Assembly: GCA_018399795.1 (NCBI GenBank)
Contig: JAGYOC010000109.1
Location: forward strand, 1-6,430
Direction of reading: 5' to 3'
DNA length: 6,430 bases
From: Dehalococcoidales bacterium
GTDB taxonomy: Bacteria; Chloroflexota; Dehalococcoidia; Dehalococcoidales; UBA5760
Both the position numbers and the translations under genes were made by a program. The notes beneath the pieces were generated by a model. That model saw nothing but the letters and a program-made list of their open reading frames with translations, searched no databases and was not told the origin of the DNA. The stretch's first letter is position 1. Every line of letters begins with the position of its first letter. Of this stretch, positions 1-6,186 are shown in pieces.

Positions 1-821
1 TTCGCCATCTTTTCCAGGGTCCGGCGAATCAAAGCAGAGAAACGCTCCCGAACCAGCTTTGCGACCTCAAACACCTCTTCCTCGGTAATCGGTTGGTTCA
101 ATACACCCGCGGCCATATTGCTTATGCAGGAGACTCCAGCTACTTTGATGCCGCAGTGATGTGCCGTGATCGCTTCCGGAACGGTGGACATCCCGATAGC
201 ATCGGCCCCTAGTGTACGCAGCATCCGAATTTCTGCGGGGGTTTCAAAGGACGGGCCAGTCATCCAGGCGTAGACACCATTCTGGTAATTAATATTATGT
301 TCCTCGGCCACTTCCTGCAGCATCCGCCGGAGCTCGCGGTTGTACAGAGTGCTCATATCCGGGAAGCGGGGCCCCAGCTGTTCGTCGTTCGGTCCGCGCA
401 ACGGATTTTGTCCGGTCATATTAAGGTGATCGGTAATTATCATCAGGTCCCCCGGCTGATACTGCTCATTTATTCCACCGGCGGCATTTGTCAGAATCAG
501 GGTCTTTACCCCAAGACTTTTCATAACCCTAATCGGAAATGCAATCGTGGCCATATCATAGCCTTCGTAGTAGTGGAAGCGTCCTCCCATCACTATCACT
601 TCCTGGCTCTGCAGGCTTCCGGCGGTAAACACCCCGGCATGCCCTGGAGCGGTGGAAACGGGAAAATGGGGAATATCCTTATACGGAATATGCACCGGCT
701 CCTGCACCTCCTCGGCCAAGACCCCTAGTCCGGAACCCAGAATGAGGGCAGTTTCCGGTATCTCCTTTACTTTGCTGCGGATGTAATCAGCCGCCGCCTG
801 TATGTTTTGTTTGTCATTCAC
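1..821 (-). CDS. punA: Purine nucleoside phosphorylase, trimeric PNP family (3' end cut by window)
   Basis: Cytosolic phosphorolysis of 6-oxopurine nucleosides (inosine, guanosine and deoxy forms) to the free base plus (deoxy)ribose-1-phosphate. I translated 273 codons from the GTG at 821. The family is usually about 270-275 residues, so only a few codons and the stop are missing. Visible motifs are the phosphate loop ILGSGLG (27-33), TAPGHAG (57-63), GRFHYYEGY (80-88), TNAAGG (111-116), GPSFETPAEIRML (189-201), and GMSTVPE (210-216) followed by SNMAAG (234-239). Counterparts of the human PNP residues Ser33, His86, Glu201, Met219 and Asn243 are S30, H83, E193, M211 and N235; the Glu/Asn pair is the family hallmark of 6-oxopurine recognition. 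The GTG start is chosen because AGGAG (829-833) lies 7 bases upstream and the frame has no better ATG. It follows the deaminase stop by only 16 bases, so it is almost certainly cotranscribed. Family assignment is secure; the physiological substrate is inferred. Confidence 0.95.
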   Translation of the reverse strand, partial: MNDKQNIQAAADYIRSKVKEIPETALILGSGLGVLAEEVQEPVHIPYKDIPHFPVSTAPGHAGVFTAGSLQSQEVIVMGGRFHYYEGYDMATIAFPIRVMKSLGVKTLILTNAAGGINEQYQPGDLMIITDHLNMTGQNPLRGPNDEQLGPRFPDMSTLYNRELRRMLQEVAEEHNINYQNGVYAWMTGPSFETPAEIRMLRTLGADAIGMSTVPEAITAHHCGIKVAGVSCISNMAAGVLNQPITEEEVFEVAKLVRERFSALIRRTLEKMA

Positions 822-828
822 GGTTTCT

Positions 829-833
829 CTCCT
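829..833 (-). promoter_or_regulatory. Ribosome binding site of the PNP gene
   Basis: AGGAG read on the minus strand, 7 bases before the GTG at 821 and immediately after the TGA stop of the preceding deaminase gene (840-838). It supports the non-ATG start and suggests translational coupling. Confidence 0.75.
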
Positions 834-837
834 TTAT

Positions 838-2142
838 TCACGGCATAAAATGAGCATTTCCGGTAATAGCGGCGGCGCTCTCCTGAGCCTTGCGGTACAC
901 CTCCGCCTCGTCCAAATGCGGGATAATGCGGTCCTGCATAACCGGCTCACCGTTACAGATGACCGTTTTTACATCCGAACTCTGGGCCGCATACACCAGA
1001 CCGGCGGTTACGCTGTGGCGCGGATAAAAGTGGGGTGCTTCGGTATCGATCAGGATAAGGTCGGCCTTTTTCCCGGCCCGCAGGCTGCCGGTTATTTCAT
1101 CGATACCCAATGCCCGGGCTCCGTTTATGGTAGCCATCTGCAGTGCGGTATAGGCCGAAACTACCGTGGGGTCCTCGGTGCTGCCCTTATTGATCAGTGC
1201 CGCCAGATTGATCTCTTCAAACATATTCAGGTTATTATTGCTGGCCGAGCCGTCGGTACCCAATCCGACGGTCACCCCGGCCTCCAGCAGCTTCACCACC
1301 GGAGCAAAACCGTTGCCCAGCTTCAAGTTGCTGGCCGGATTGTTGATCACTGCCACATCATGGTCCTTCAATATCTGAATATCTTCGTCGGTCGCGTGCA
1401 CGCAGTGGGCCGCGTAGGTCTTACGCGAGAAAAGCTGGTGATCGGCAGCATGGGCAATCGGGGTTTTTCCGTAGGCTTCAATACTGTCGGCCACCTCTTT
1501 TCGGCTCTCGGAGAGGTGGATATGAATACGGCAGTTCAGTTCCTCGGACAGCTGTACTACCTTATCAAGGTATTCGGGAGGACAGGTGTAAATTGCATGG
1601 GGTCCCACATCAACCTGGATGCGCCCGTCCCCTTTTCCGTTCCAGTCTCCGTGGAAACGGCGACCCTCATCAAGTTTAAAAAGATCCTCCGGTCCGTTGA
1701 ACATAAGACCACGGGTAAGATTAGCCCGCAGCCCCGACTGCAAGCAAGCCTCGGCCACTGCGTCCATATTTGAGTACATATCTGCAAAGCAGGTCACACC
1801 GCTGCGAATCATCTCCACCAAACTCAACATTGAGCCGTTGTACACATGCGCATCGGTAAGATTCTCCTCTACCGGGAGAATACGGTCGAAGAGCCAGGTC
1901 CAGAAAGGCAGATCATCGGCGTAATGGCGCATCAGGCTCATCGCAATATGGGTATGTGCGTTAATCAAACCCGGCATCACAATACATCCGGCTGCCTCAA
2001 TCTCACGGTCGGCGGAAAAACCGGCAGGGCCTTCACCGACAAAGACGATGGTATCTCCATCGATTCCTATATCCCCCTGAACCAGTTCCGGGGCAGCGGT
2101 TTCCATAGTGAGAATAGTTCCGTTTTTCACCAAAGTTTTCAT
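838..2142 (-). CDS. mtaD: 5'-methylthioadenosine / S-adenosylhomocysteine / 5'-deoxyadenosine deaminase (amidohydrolase)
   Basis: Zinc-dependent amidohydrolase, 434 residues, matching the MtaD/SAH-deaminase/DadD group typified by Thermotoga TM0936. It hydrolyses the 6-amino group of 5'-modified adenosines, giving methylthioinosine, S-inosylhomocysteine or 5'-deoxyinosine plus ammonia. Motifs are an N-terminal beta-sandwich strand (KNGTILTME, 7-14), the metal site MPGLINAHTH (H63, H65), GPHAIYTCP (180-188), HIHLSES with metal ligand H209 and catalytic E212, AAHCVH (H246) and GLGTDGSASNN with metal ligand D297, then the C-terminal ADLILID returning to the sandwich. All metal and catalytic residues expected for the family are present. 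A TTG at 2178 would add 12 residues, but the ATG at 2142 has its own AGGGAG site and begins where relatives begin. The gene lies 44 bases after the PLP lyase and 16 before PNP. Members of this family are promiscuous, so the preferred substrate is open; the phosphorylase and MtnA genes nearby favour MTA and/or 5'-deoxyadenosine. Confidence 0.93.
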   Translation of the reverse strand: MKTLVKNGTILTMETAAPELVQGDIGIDGDTIVFVGEGPAGFSADREIEAAGCIVMPGLINAHTHIAMSLMRHYADDLPFWTWLFDRILPVEENLTDAHVYNGSMLSLVEMIRSGVTCFADMYSNMDAVAEACLQSGLRANLTRGLMFNGPEDLFKLDEGRRFHGDWNGKGDGRIQVDVGPHAIYTCPPEYLDKVVQLSEELNCRIHIHLSESRKEVADSIEAYGKTPIAHAADHQLFSRKTYAAHCVHATDEDIQILKDHDVAVINNPASNLKLGNGFAPVVKLLEAGVTVGLGTDGSASNNNLNMFEEINLAALINKGSTEDPTVVSAYTALQMATINGARALGIDEITGSLRAGKKADLILIDTEAPHFYPRHSVTAGLVYAAQSSDVKTVICNGEPVMQDRIIPHLDEAEVYRKAQESAAAITGNAHFMP

Positions 2143-2149
2143 AGCTGTT

Positions 2150-2155
2150 CTCCCT
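2150..2155 (-). promoter_or_regulatory. Ribosome binding site deciding the deaminase start
   Basis: AGGGAG on the minus strand, 7 bases before the ATG at 2142. It lies inside the longer in-frame reading that begins with TTG at 2178, and it is the reason for preferring the shorter start. Confidence 0.7.
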
Positions 2156-2186
2156 TTTTCATTGAATAACCCTTTCAAGCATAAGC

Positions 2187-3374
2187 TTAGGCCTGTGCCA
2201 GGGCTTGATCCAGATCTGCAAGAATATCTTCTATATGCTCAAGACCCAACGACAGTCTAATCATCCCCGCGGATAAGCCGAACTGCCGCAGGCTCTCCTG
2301 GTCGTAGCCGCGGTGAGTCATAGCCGCCGGCAGCTGTACCAGACTCTCGCAGTCCCCTAAACTGACCGCCAGTTTGAAAAGGCGGGTATTATTGACTACC
2401 CGCTTGGCAGCCTCCAGTCCCCCCTTTACCTCAAAGCTCACAATCGCTCCAAAACCGTCCATCTGCTTTCGGGCTACCTCATGGCCGGGAAAATCTTTGA
2501 GCCCCGGGTAGAACACTTCGCTTACCTTCGCTTGCCCCTGCAGGTACTCGGCCGCGGTAATTGCATTGGCTTCGTGCTGTCGCATACGCAGTCCCAACGT
2601 TTTCATCCCGCGCAGCAGCAGCCAGGCGTTGAAAGGGCTCAGCACTCCACCAAACTCGCACATATAATCGAATTTGAGGCTCATGAGGTAATCGCTGTCC
2701 TTCGAGACCGCGACCCCCGCCACCACATCTCCATGTCCACCGATGTACTTCGTAGCGCTGTGCACCACCACATCTACCCCTAACTCCAGGGGGCGCTGAA
2801 AATAGGGAGTGGCAAAGGTGTTGTCTATTACAACTTTAATACCCCGCGGCCGGGCAAATTCACAGATCTTTTTGATGTCCACGATACTGAGGTTCGGATT
2901 GCTGGGGGTCTCAAAATAGATTACTTTGGTCTGCTTATCCACCCATTCGTCCAGCTCTTCTGTCTTGGCCAAATCGGCGATAGTATGGCCGATATTGTAT
3001 TTCGGAAGAACCTTAGTCACTACATTGTAGGATGAGCCGTACAGGGTTTTATGCACCAGCACTTTGTCCCCCGGCCGGAGGTAGGAAAACAGTACCGAAC
3101 TGATCGCCGCCATCCCAGAGGCAAAGGCAACCGCTCCGCTGCCGCCTTCTAACTCGGCCATCCGGTTCTCGAACAGCCGCAGGGTCGGGTTATTCCCCCG
3201 GGTGTATACGTAATCGTCGCTTTCAAAGTTCATTACCGCATCAACCTTATCGGTATTTTCAAATGCGAAGGTCGAGGTAAGAAAAATCGGCGGGTTAAGG
3301 GCATTCTCCGGATTCTGGTGCTCTCCGCCGGCGTGTATCGACTGTGTATCAAACTTCATTTTGTTGTTACTCAT
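2187..3374 (-). CDS. Cys/Met-metabolism PLP-dependent enzyme, methionine gamma-lyase-like
   Basis: Fold-type I PLP enzyme of the trans-sulfuration family, 395 residues, full length. Visible features are YTRGNNPT (57-64, giving phosphate-binding Y57 and R59), ASGMAA (85-90), LYGSS (111-115, stacking Y112), VIDNTFATP (182-190, D184 to the PLP ring nitrogen), HSATKYIGGHGD (205-216, Schiff-base K209), SLGDCESL (338-345) and MIRLSLGLE (371-379, R373 for substrate carboxylate). From memory it aligns without gaps to Pseudomonas putida methionine gamma-lyase at a constant offset of two through the catalytic region and resembles it well at the C-terminus. However, that enzyme's specificity residues Cys116, Lys240 and Asp241 are Ser114, Met238 and Cys239 here. 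It could be a methionine or cystathionine gamma-lyase or an O-acylhomoserine sulfhydrylase that captures methanethiol; sequence alone does not decide. The ATG at 3374 has AAGGAGAG upstream. The gene lies 54 bases after the phosphorylase, within the same apparent operon. Confidence 0.9.
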   Translation of the reverse strand: MSNNKMKFDTQSIHAGGEHQNPENALNPPIFLTSTFAFENTDKVDAVMNFESDDYVYTRGNNPTLRLFENRMAELEGGSGAVAFASGMAAISSVLFSYLRPGDKVLVHKTLYGSSYNVVTKVLPKYNIGHTIADLAKTEELDEWVDKQTKVIYFETPSNPNLSIVDIKKICEFARPRGIKVVIDNTFATPYFQRPLELGVDVVVHSATKYIGGHGDVVAGVAVSKDSDYLMSLKFDYMCEFGGVLSPFNAWLLLRGMKTLGLRMRQHEANAITAAEYLQGQAKVSEVFYPGLKDFPGHEVARKQMDGFGAIVSFEVKGGLEAAKRVVNNTRLFKLAVSLGDCESLVQLPAAMTHRGYDQESLRQFGLSAGMIRLSLGLEHIEDILADLDQALAQA

Positions 3375-3428
3375 TTATTGTATCTCTCCTTGTGTATTGA
3401 AAGGCGTGGCATCCGGTTAAATTTTTGT

Positions 3429-4187
3429 TTAAAATACCGGTTGATACTCGCAGTTACAGGGCTGCTCTATTGCATAGAGCCCTTCTACCGCCAGCTTCAA
3501 CAGCTTGGCCTTGTTTTCAGCTACCTTACTGCGGGTGATAAACTCAATATCCGCCTTTATTCCGGCGGCCCAGTTTATCGAGTAGACCAAACCTGCAAAA
3601 TGAATACCCCGCTCCCGGGCCAGACTTGTTTCGGTGGCGGCGGTCATCCCCGCATAATCAGCCCCCCACATTTTATACATCCGTATCTCCGCTGCCGTTT
3701 CAAAACGGGGTCCGTTGCAGCACAAATAGGTTCCCGAGCCGCTTAGCGCCACGTTCTGCTCCCGGGCCGCTGCAAGAATACCCTTTCCGAGGGCCTGGCA
3801 GTAGGGTTCGCTCATTTCAGTATGCTGCAAACCTGACTCACCGCCGTTATAGAAGGTACTCTCCCGGCCGTGGGTCATATCGATAAACTGGTCTACCAAA
3901 CCAATTTCCCCCGGGGCCACATTGTCGGTAATTGAGCCGATGGCGTAGATACCCACTGCCTTGCGCACCCCTAACTGATGCAAAGCAGCGATATTGGCTC
4001 GATAGTTTACCTTGTGGGGAGGCACCGTGTGTTCAGTCCCGTGGCGGGGAATAAAATAGAGGTCACCGTACTCACCTCGCCCCTGAAACAGTTGTACGGG
4101 GCCGTACTCTGTGCTGAGCTCCAGCTCTTCAGTGGCGATGCCCTCCACACTGTAAATACCCGTCCCGCCGATTATGGCTACGCTCAT
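3429..4187 (-). CDS. mtnP: MTAP-family nucleoside phosphorylase, probable 5'-methylthioinosine phosphorylase
   Basis: Cytosolic phosphorylase of the trimeric MTAP/PNP superfamily, 252 residues. It should release a purine base and a 5-substituted ribose-1-phosphate. Motifs are IIGGTGIY (5-12, phosphate loop), PRHGTEH (47-53, phosphate-binding R48 and H49), PPHKVNYRANI (56-66, the MTAP-type substrate segment), DQFIDMTHGRESTFY (99-113), CNGPRFETAAEIRMYK (157-172), GMTAATETSLARE (180-192) and VYSINWAAG (201-209). Human MTAP has TDYD at this last place, with Asp220 recognising adenine N7/6-amino; here the residue is N205, the choice seen in 6-oxopurine phosphorylases and, as I recall, in Pseudomonas methylthioinosine phosphorylase. 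With an MTA deaminase in the same gene run, I infer that 5'-methylthioinosine (or 5'-deoxyinosine) is the substrate, though MTA is not excluded. The start overlaps the isomerase stop as ATGA, with GGAGAG just upstream, so the two are translationally coupled. Confidence 0.9.
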   Translation of the reverse strand: MSVAIIGGTGIYSVEGIATEELELSTEYGPVQLFQGRGEYGDLYFIPRHGTEHTVPPHKVNYRANIAALHQLGVRKAVGIYAIGSITDNVAPGEIGLVDQFIDMTHGRESTFYNGGESGLQHTEMSEPYCQALGKGILAAAREQNVALSGSGTYLCCNGPRFETAAEIRMYKMWGADYAGMTAATETSLARERGIHFAGLVYSINWAAGIKADIEFITRSKVAENKAKLLKLAVEGLYAIEQPCNCEYQPVF

Positions 4188-5224
4188 ACCCGCTCTCCGA
4201 AAACCTGCTCCAGCTGATAGGGCGATACCAGTCCCTTGGGAGTAATAACCCCGGCAATCAGGTGGGGCGGCACTATATCGAAGGCCGGGTAGTAGGCCTG
4301 CATATCCTCGCGGGTGGTCAATTCTCCCTTCACCCGTTTCACCTCTTCCGGATCACGCTCTTCGATGACAATTGAATCTCTACCGACCCGGCTCATGTCC
4401 GGATCGATGGCGAAGGGGAAATAGGGTATTCCATGATAATTTGCGGCGATTGCATTCTGAAAGGTTCCCACCTTGTTAGCCGCCCAGCCATCACTGGTAA
4501 TAATGTCAACGGCGGTCATATATTTCTGCACCCTGCCCTGGGACATCATATAGGCTACCATACTGTCGGTAATCAGGGTTACATCGGCCCCGATTTCCTG
4601 TAAACAGGGAGCTGTCAGACGAGCCCCTTGAAAATAGGGGCGGGTTTCAGGACTGTACACCTTAATTCGTTTGCCCTGCTCCATCGCCAGAGCTATGGAT
4701 AGAATAAAGGAGGTTTCGGCAAAACACATAGTCATCACTCCGTCGCCGTCAGCGATTAGCGAAGCGCCGACCTCCGCCATACGAAGGGCCTTCTGTTGGT
4801 ACTCCTCTTTGAAGGCATTGATAAACCCCTCGACAATCTGTTCAATGTTCTGCCCCTTCTCGATTCCTGCAGTTACCCTGGCAACCAGCACATCCAGCGC
4901 TCTGGCCATAGTGGTATTGGTTGGCCGGGTACTCTGCAGGCGCCGCTTGGCCTGTTCAAACAGGGCCGGATCTTTCGCATTCTTACCCACTTCGGCCCGT
5001 GCGGCTAAGAGCTTAATTGCCGTCATGGCCACATGAACTGGCCCGCCGCCCTGGGTTACCATCATTTCAATGGCCTCCGCCGCCGATTCAAGGTCTTCAC
5101 AACGGTAAAACTCTTTCTTGAAGGGATACACCCGGCGGTCTCCAATTAGAAGTGCATCATCTTCGATGCGGGCGATATTCTCATGCTGTAGTACAAAGGG
5201 CAAATATTTGTCAATCTGCTTCAT
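4184..5224 (-). CDS. mtnA: MtnA-family 5-methylthioribose-1-phosphate isomerase (divergent)
   Basis: Aldose-1-phosphate to ketose-1-phosphate isomerase of the MtnA/eIF2B-alpha-like family, 346 residues, usual length. It would convert 5-methylthioribose-1-phosphate (or 5-deoxyribose-1-phosphate) to the ribulose-1-phosphate form. Family landmarks are RPT (100-102), ETRPYFQGARLTA (193-205), LITDSM (217-222), ANKVGT (249-254), IEERDPEEV (287-295) and AFDIVPPHLI (314-323). The catalytic cysteine and aspartate of the family (human MRI1 Cys168 and Asp248) correspond to C167 and D240. Several loops are unlike canonical MtnA: QGGGP replaces RGAP, CFAE replaces CNTG, RPTNTTM replaces RPTAVN, and SDG replaces NGD. 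This may mean a subfamily with a shifted substrate, such as 5-deoxyribose-1-phosphate. An in-frame GTG at 5260 would add 12 residues, but the ATG at 5224 has AGGAG 8 bases upstream. The adjacent phosphorylase supplies the expected substrate class. Confidence 0.88.
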   Translation of the reverse strand: MKQIDKYLPFVLQHENIARIEDDALLIGDRRVYPFKKEFYRCEDLESAAEAIEMMVTQGGGPVHVAMTAIKLLAARAEVGKNAKDPALFEQAKRRLQSTRPTNTTMARALDVLVARVTAGIEKGQNIEQIVEGFINAFKEEYQQKALRMAEVGASLIADGDGVMTMCFAETSFILSIALAMEQGKRIKVYSPETRPYFQGARLTAPCLQEIGADVTLITDSMVAYMMSQGRVQKYMTAVDIITSDGWAANKVGTFQNAIAANYHGIPYFPFAIDPDMSRVGRDSIVIEERDPEEVKRVKGELTTREDMQAYYPAFDIVPPHLIAGVITPKGLVSPYQLEQVFGERV

Positions 5225-5232
5225 CCGAGTGT

Positions 5233-5237
5233 CTCCT
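5233..5237 (-). promoter_or_regulatory. Ribosome binding site deciding the isomerase start
   Basis: AGGAG on the minus strand, 8 bases before the ATG at 5224. It makes that ATG preferable to the in-frame GTG at 5260, whose use would place the start inside a strong hairpin. Confidence 0.75.
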
Positions 5238-5246
5238 GATAGATAA

Positions 5247-5282
5247 GGGCCACACCGCACAAAATCCAGTGCAGTGGGGCCC
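5247..5282 (-). terminator. Intergenic hairpin between ECF S gene and isomerase (attenuator or processing site)
   Basis: A symmetric 36-base inverted repeat. On the minus strand it is GGGCC, a C/U mismatch, CAC, a U-G wobble, GCAC, an 8-base loop (UGGAUUUU), then GUGC, GUG and GGCCC. Fourteen stem positions contain one mismatch and one wobble. It starts 20 bases after the TAG stop of the S-component gene and ends 9 bases before the AGGAG of the isomerase. The following bases, UUAUCUAU, are only a weak U tract, so a partial terminator or an mRNA stabiliser separating transporter and enzyme expression seems as likely as full termination. Confidence 0.55.
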
Positions 5283-5301
5283 CCTGTTTTAAGTGAAAAA
5301 T

Positions 5302-6132
5302 CTAGCCTTCGGTTTCCGATTTGGGCATCGACTGAATAAAGGAGGAAATAATCAATCCGGCAGTCCCGATACCAGCAATAACGAGTACTCCCGCAGAACC
5401 TACATCACCACCGGCTCCAAAGCCGCTGTAGAGTAAGGCCTGGCCAACACCGATGGCAGCCAAAAACCCGCCGACCAAACCGACTATAATGCTAACGCTC
5501 ATTATGCTGCCGCCGATTTTAGAAAGTTTTCCAGCGACCGGAATATCTTCTTCGTCCATAATATCTGTCCACAATAGATCCCACTTTTTGATGCGGGGAT
5601 AGAGAATCAGCATAATCGGAATACCGAGAAATATCGAGGGAACCGAGTTGTTTATGGTTATAATGCTCCCGAGGGCAGCAAAGGGCACCATACCCAACAG
5701 CTCTAAACCAAAAGCAATTGGAAGTGCACAGGCGGCTGAACCGAGGATACTCACCACTACATACGCACCGATTTTTCTACCTGACTTCAGATCCGGCTCC
5801 TTGTCATTTTTAGAAACCAGCCCGAGGTTAGTCCACAATTTATACGGCACATAGGCAAACATGAAGTTACCCACAAAGCCGAACAAACTTCCGATCCCCA
5901 GGGAACCGAAGAAGTCACCTATCAGATTACCGATTGCCGAGCCCCATGCACCGGCCGGTCCGAATAGCAGGCCCATCACAACCGGCAGAGCACTGGCCGG
6001 ACGAATCTCGGTGATTCCCGGAATCAATACAAAGCCTTTGAAGGGAATCAGCAAAGCTGCATACAAACCGGCAGATAGTGCTACCAGTACCACCATTTTG
6101 GTGTTTTTCCACATGGCAAAAACGTCTTTCAT
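5302..6132 (-). CDS. ECF-type transporter substrate-binding (S) component, membrane protein
   Basis: Integral membrane protein, 276 residues, with about eight hydrophobic segments by eye: near 11-30, 45-65, 75-97, 119-140, 145-160, 162-179, 206-230 and 244-266. The first six, with TEIRPASALPVVMGLLFGPAGA (41-62) and GNLIGDFFG (68-76), resemble ECF transporter S components of the QueT-like type, which capture a small molecule for import by a shared EcfT/EcfA energising module. S components are usually about 170-210 residues with six helices. Here a charged linker (WDLLWTDIMDEED, 184-196) leads to two further glycine-rich helices, so there is a C-terminal extension. The start is the ATG at 6132, with AAGGAG 8 bases upstream; the GTG at 6141 abuts that site and is too close. 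Upstream lies what looks like the end of an EcfT, and downstream the salvage enzymes, so I infer a nucleoside, methylthio-sugar or sulfur-metabolite substrate. The substrate cannot be read from sequence. Confidence 0.78.
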   Translation of the reverse strand: MKDVFAMWKNTKMVVLVALSAGLYAALLIPFKGFVLIPGITEIRPASALPVVMGLLFGPAGAWGSAIGNLIGDFFGSLGIGSLFGFVGNFMFAYVPYKLWTNLGLVSKNDKEPDLKSGRKIGAYVVVSILGSAACALPIAFGLELLGMVPFAALGSIITINNSVPSIFLGIPIMLILYPRIKKWDLLWTDIMDEEDIPVAGKLSKIGGSIMSVSIIVGLVGGFLAAIGVGQALLYSGFGAGGDVGSAGVLVIAGIGTAGLIISSFIQSMPKSETEG

Positions 6133-6140
6133 ACCTCTCA

Positions 6141-6146
6141 CTCCTT
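6141..6146 (-). promoter_or_regulatory. Ribosome binding site of the ECF S gene
   Basis: AAGGAG on the minus strand, 8 bases before the ATG at 6132. It directly abuts the alternative GTG at 6141, which is therefore rejected as the start. Confidence 0.75.
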
Positions 6147-6156
6147 AAGTGTGTTA

Positions 6157-6186
6157 CTTATATGTTTATCCTTCAAAGAAGGTAAA
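6157..6186 (-). promoter_or_regulatory. Candidate sigma-A-type promoter for the ECF S gene and downstream operon
   Basis: On the minus strand TTTACC (6186-6181; 4 of 6 to TTGACA) is followed after 18 bases by TATAAG (6162-6157; 5 of 6 to TATAAT). Transcription would begin a few bases before the AAGGAG site, giving a short leader. The -35 lies in one arm of the first palindrome and the rest of that palindrome fills the spacer, an arrangement suited to repression. The match is by eye and the -35 is weak. Confidence 0.4.

Noticed and set aside
297..728. Plus-strand open reading frame of 143 codons
   Set aside because: Antisense to the PNP gene, with no protein family features and no convincing ribosome binding site.
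802..1773. Long plus-strand open reading frame of 323 codons
   Set aside because: It is antisense to the deaminase gene, whose motifs and ribosome binding site are clear. Its translation has no recognisable domain.
2140..2178. Longer deaminase start at the TTG at 2178
   Set aside because: The ATG at 2142 has its own ribosome binding site and matches the usual N-terminus of the family; the extra 12 residues look like leader sequence.
3318..3746. Plus-strand open reading frame of 142 codons
   Set aside because: It spans the end of the phosphorylase gene and the start of the PLP gene in antisense. The peptide looks random.
5222..5260. Longer isomerase start at the GTG at 5260
   Set aside because: The added 12 residues are encoded by the intergenic hairpin and its flank; the ATG at 5224 has a well-spaced AGGAG.
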